Origin: Actinomycetota bacterium
GTDB lineage: Bacteria > Actinomycetota > Thermoleophilia > Gaiellales > Gaiellaceae
Direction: 5' to 3'
Assembly (NCBI GenBank): GCA_013813345.1
Contig: JACCRW010000298.1
Location: 1-8,439, forward strand
DNA length: 8,439 bases
The notes under the pieces were generated by a model. It was given only the letters and a program-made list of their open reading frames with translations, did no database searches and was not told the origin of the DNA. The translations under genes and the position numbers were made by a program. Every line of letters begins with the position of its first letter. Positions within the stretch are counted from its first letter, which is position 1. Below are positions 6,743-8,439 of the stretch, piece by piece.

Positions 6743-7558
6743 TCAGGGTCGGCGCGCGCGGAGGTAGAGGATGCGGTAGAGGTGGGCGAACGCTGCGGTG
6801 TCGGCTTCCTCGCGCAGCGCCTCCTCGAAGGCGAGCGCCAGCAGGCGGGCTCCCGAGTCGCCGCGGACGTCCTTGAGGTCGCGCAGCGCGTATCGCTCGA
6901 GCAGTTCCACCTCGAGACCGACCGACCGCGCGCCGGCGCCGACTTCGTCGAGCCGCTGTCCCCGCTCCCACTCGCCGCTTGCAAGCGGCCGGAGAGCCCG
7001 TCCGACCGCCGGAGCCCGTGCGGCCAGGCGAGCGTAGGCGCGCTTCCCCGCGAGCCAGCCCCGATTCGCCCTCCCTCGCCCCAAGTCACCCGAGTCGCAG
7101 GTGAGGAAGAGGCGTCCGTCCGTCCGTAGGACGCCGTGCATCTGGCGCAGCGCCTCGACCCAGTCGGGTACGTGCTCGAGCACCTGCGTGCTCACGACGG
7201 CGTCGAACGAAGCCGGCCCGAACGTCTCGATCAGGTCGAGCACACTCGCCCGCTGAAGCGTCATCGGGAAGCCGAGCTCCTCCGCCCGCCGACGCGTCGG
7301 CTCGAGATGGTCGATGTCGACTCCAACGACCGTCAGCCTGTCGGCGAAGGGAACGAGGGGCTCCCAGACGTTGAGCGGCTGGCTCAGCCCGCCGCAGCCG
7401 ACATCGACGACACGGAGCGCTCCCGTCTCCCCCAGCTGCGCGCGGAGATCGAGGATCAGGCGGATCTTCGCCGAGCTCCCGGGAACGCGAGACAGGTCGA
7501 GCCCGGCCGACCGCACCTCTTCCAGCACGCGGGTCGTCGTGGCCGGCAACGAGGGCAC
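6743..7558 (-). CDS. Class I SAM-dependent methyltransferase
   Basis: This 271-residue protein has the Rossmann methyltransferase fold. Motif I is VVDVGCGG (50-57), the acidic ribose-binding residue is D81 in VVGVDIDHLE, and the post-II region is FDAVVSTQVLEHVPDW (118-133), a UbiE/Methyltransf_11-like pattern. Then comes LRTDGRLFLTCDSGD (144-158). The N-terminal 45 residues and C-terminal 100 residues are probably substrate-recognition parts and match nothing I can name. By context it probably methylates a sugar of the polysaccharide or a lipid-linked intermediate; a small-molecule substrate is possible. The GTG start at 7558 lies six bases after a TAGAGT box and no Shine-Dalgarno is present. 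The gene is transcribed toward the phosphoglycosyl transferase, with only four bases between the two stop codons. Confidence 0.9.
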   Translation of the reverse strand: MPSLPATTTRVLEEVRSAGLDLSRVPGSSAKIRLILDLRAQLGETGALRVVDVGCGGLSQPLNVWEPLVPFADRLTVVGVDIDHLEPTRRRAEELGFPMTLQRASVLDLIETFGPASFDAVVSTQVLEHVPDWVEALRQMHGVLRTDGRLFLTCDSGDLGRGRANRGWLAGKRAYARLAARAPAVGRALRPLASGEWERGQRLDEVGAGARSVGLEVELLERYALRDLKDVRGDSGARLLALAFEEALREEADTAAFAHLYRILYLRARRP

Positions 7559-7564
7559 GCGTCG

Positions 7565-7570
7565 ACTCTA
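7565..7570 (-). promoter_or_regulatory. Candidate -10 box (TAGAGT) of the methyltransferase gene
   Basis: On the minus strand TAGAGT is followed by six bases and the GTG start at 7558, the same geometry as the other unit heads in this window. It abuts the left end of the 165-base palindrome (one base between), so any -35 contact would fall inside that element. No convincing -35 was seen. Confidence 0.45.
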
Positions 7571-7571
7571 A

Positions 7572-7736
7572 AGAACTCGAATCAGAATGGAGCTTCGCCG
7601 TCGGGGCGTGGCGGGCGAGTGCGCTGCTAGGACGCAGGGAGCCTCGATATGCGGGCATATCGGGGCGACTGAGGACGACGCAGCGTGCCGCCCGGCGCGT
7701 TCCGGCGACACACGGCTTCATTTTGATTCGAGTTCT
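7572..7736. repeat. 165-base imperfect palindromic element with 22-base inverted ends
   Basis: The left end (7572-7593) and right end (7715-7736) are inverted copies matching at 20 of 22 positions, including the exact 13-mer AGAACTCGAATCA. The similarity does not stop at the ends: in the interior CGCTGC (7621-7626) pairs with GCAGCG (7680-7685), and a strong hairpin sits at the exact centre. The element fills most of the 204-base gap between the methyltransferase and ATP-grasp starts. TCTAA occurs beside both ends (7567-7571 and 7734-7738) and might be a target duplication, but the right copy overlaps the arm, so the boundary is uncertain. It has no coding potential that I trust. It could be a MITE-like or REP-like repeat, a structured RNA, or a regulatory element. 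Confidence 0.7.
7641..7666. other. Central hairpin of the palindromic element
   Basis: Bases 7641-7651 pair with 7656-7666 in an 11-base-pair stem (one T-G wobble at 7644/7663) around a CGGG loop. The core CGATATG/CATATCG is AT-rich for this genome. The hairpin centre (7653.5) coincides with the centre of the whole inverted repeat (7654). No T-run follows on either strand, and the flanking genes point away from it, so it does not look like a terminator. Confidence 0.65.
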
Positions 7737-7749
7737 AAGTGCAGCGGGA

Positions 7750-7755
7750 TAACCT
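7750..7755 (+). promoter_or_regulatory. Candidate -10 box (TAACCT) of the ATP-grasp gene
   Basis: TAACCT is followed by seven bases and the GTG start at 7763, consistent with a leaderless transcript. A TTGATT in the right arm of the palindrome (7723-7728) is 21 bases upstream, too far for a standard -35, so the -35 contact is unresolved. Confidence 0.45.
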
Positions 7756-7762
7756 GCGCACC

Positions 7763-8439
7763 GTGACGGCCGTCCTCTTCACCTGCGCCGGCCAGCGCGT
7801 CGATATCGTCTCGGCCTTCGGGCGGGCGGGAGCGACGACGATCGCGACCGACCTCGACCCGCTCGCGCCCGCGCTCTGGCACGCGGATCACTACGAGCTC
7901 GTGCCGCGGGTTGACGACGCCGAGTACGTGCCCGCGCTCGCGGCTCTCGTCGAGGAGTACGACGTGAAGCTGATCGTCCCCCTCACCGACCTCGACCAGC
8001 TCCTGCTCGCGCGCTCGCGCGAAGCGCTCGCGCCGGCCCTGGCCCTCGTTCCGGAACCGGAGGTCTGCGAGACGATGGGCGACAAGTACCTCGCCCACGC
8101 CTTCTTCGAGCGCCACGGGATCCCGAGTCCGCGGAGCTGGCTCCCGGAAGACGTACCCGACGACGTGCGCTGGCCGCTGCTCGTCAAGGTGCGCGAGGGT
8201 TTCGGCTCCCGCCACATCTACCGCGCCCACGACCGCGCCGAGCTCGACTTCTTCCTCGGCTACACGACCGTCGCCTCGTTTGTCCAGGAGTGCTGCCGCG
8301 GCGAGGAGTTCTCCGTCGACCTCTTCTGCGACCTCGAGAGCCGCTGCCTGAACGCGATCCCACGCACGATGATCCAGTCGAAGGGCGGCGAGTCGATCAA
8401 AGGCGCCACGATCCAGGACGCGGAGCTGATCGCGCACGC
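7763..8439 (+). CDS. ATP-grasp enzyme (carbamoyl-phosphate-synthase-like), 3' end cut by the window edge
   Basis: The frame is open for 225 codons from GTG at 7763 to the window end. The N-terminal pre-ATP-grasp domain reads TAVLFTCAGQRVDIVSAFGR (2-21), a glycine loop close to the VLFTSAGRRV opening of CarB-like ATP-grasp proteins. IVPLTDLDQLLLA (71-83) follows. The ATP-grasp domain proper starts near MGDKYLAHAFFERHGIPSPRS (105-125), with the ATP-contacting lysine K142 and glycine-rich loop REGFGSR (144-150), then VQECCRGEEFSVDLF (174-188). The family joins a carboxylate to an amine or other nucleophile through an acyl phosphate, so it could amidate a uronic acid or build a precursor; that role is inferred from neighbours. 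GTG at 7763 is preferred to an in-frame GTG at 7739 because it opens directly on the first strand. Metal-binding C-terminal residues lie beyond the edge. Confidence 0.87.
   Translation, partial: MTAVLFTCAGQRVDIVSAFGRAGATTIATDLDPLAPALWHADHYELVPRVDDAEYVPALAALVEEYDVKLIVPLTDLDQLLLARSREALAPALALVPEPEVCETMGDKYLAHAFFERHGIPSPRSWLPEDVPDDVRWPLLVKVREGFGSRHIYRAHDRAELDFFLGYTTVASFVQECCRGEEFSVDLFCDLESRCLNAIPRTMIQSKGGESIKGATIQDAELIAH

Noticed and set aside
6700..6780. Bidirectional terminator between the convergent genes.
   Set aside because: Only a 4-bp CCCT/AGGG pairing with a one-base loop is present, with no T-run.
7641..7666. Rho-independent terminator.
   Set aside because: There is no T-run on either strand, the loop and AT-rich stem are atypical, and both neighbouring genes are transcribed away from it.
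7086..7721. A 211-codon minus-strand open frame running through the palindromic element.
   Set aside because: It overlaps the methyltransferase out of frame, is arginine- and alanine-rich, and would start at the edge of a palindrome; no family features.
7721..7736. tRNA fragment or attachment site, because GATTCGAGTTCT resembles a T-arm.
   Set aside because: No acceptor stem, anticodon arm or CCA end can be built around it, and the same sequence occurs inverted at the other end of the element.
7718..8437. A 239-codon minus-strand open frame at the right edge.
   Set aside because: It is antisense to the ATP-grasp gene, whose plus-strand translation has recognisable family motifs.

Overview
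The window is GC-rich DNA (hand counts of single 60-base lines near 65-73% outside one local dip) with tightly packed genes, GTG starts, 4-base start/stop overlaps and almost no Shine-Dalgarno sequences. Together with TANNNT boxes placed 6-9 bases before the first start codon of each transcription unit, this suggests an actinobacterium-like organism with many leaderless mRNAs, perhaps a soil Thermoleophilia/Gaiellales relative. The lineage is inference only.

The locus belongs to surface polysaccharide (exopolysaccharide or capsule) biosynthesis. Left block, minus strand, read right to left from 3109: two GT-B family 4 glycosyltransferases and a partial capsule-type protein running off the left edge. 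Middle block, plus strand, 3135-6738: a WcaI/WbuB-like glycosyltransferase, a membrane-bound family 2 glycosyltransferase, a VapB-VapC toxin-antitoxin pair, and a PglC/WbaP-type phosphoglycosyl transferase that would start the polymer on the lipid carrier. These five genes are joined by 4-base overlaps except for a 4-base gap before vapB. Next comes a convergent minus-strand class I methyltransferase (6743-7558). After a 204-base intergenic region, a plus-strand ATP-grasp enzyme (7763 onward) runs off the right edge. No flippase, polymerase or chain-length protein lies in the window, so the pathway continues outside it.

A likely division of labour: the phosphoglycosyl transferase loads the first sugar phosphate onto undecaprenyl phosphate, the family 4 and family 2 transferases extend the chain, and the methyltransferase and ATP-grasp enzyme decorate the glycan or prepare a precursor. 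The substrates cannot be read from the sequence.

The points most worth a second look are: the vapBC module inside the operon, whose vapC stop codon overlaps the start of the phosphoglycosyl transferase; its own promoter and operator-like repeats inside the 3' end of the preceding gene; two overlapping divergent -10 boxes in the 25 bases that separate the two halves of the cluster; and a 165-base imperfect palindrome, with 22-base inverted ends and a central hairpin, between the methyltransferase and ATP-grasp genes.
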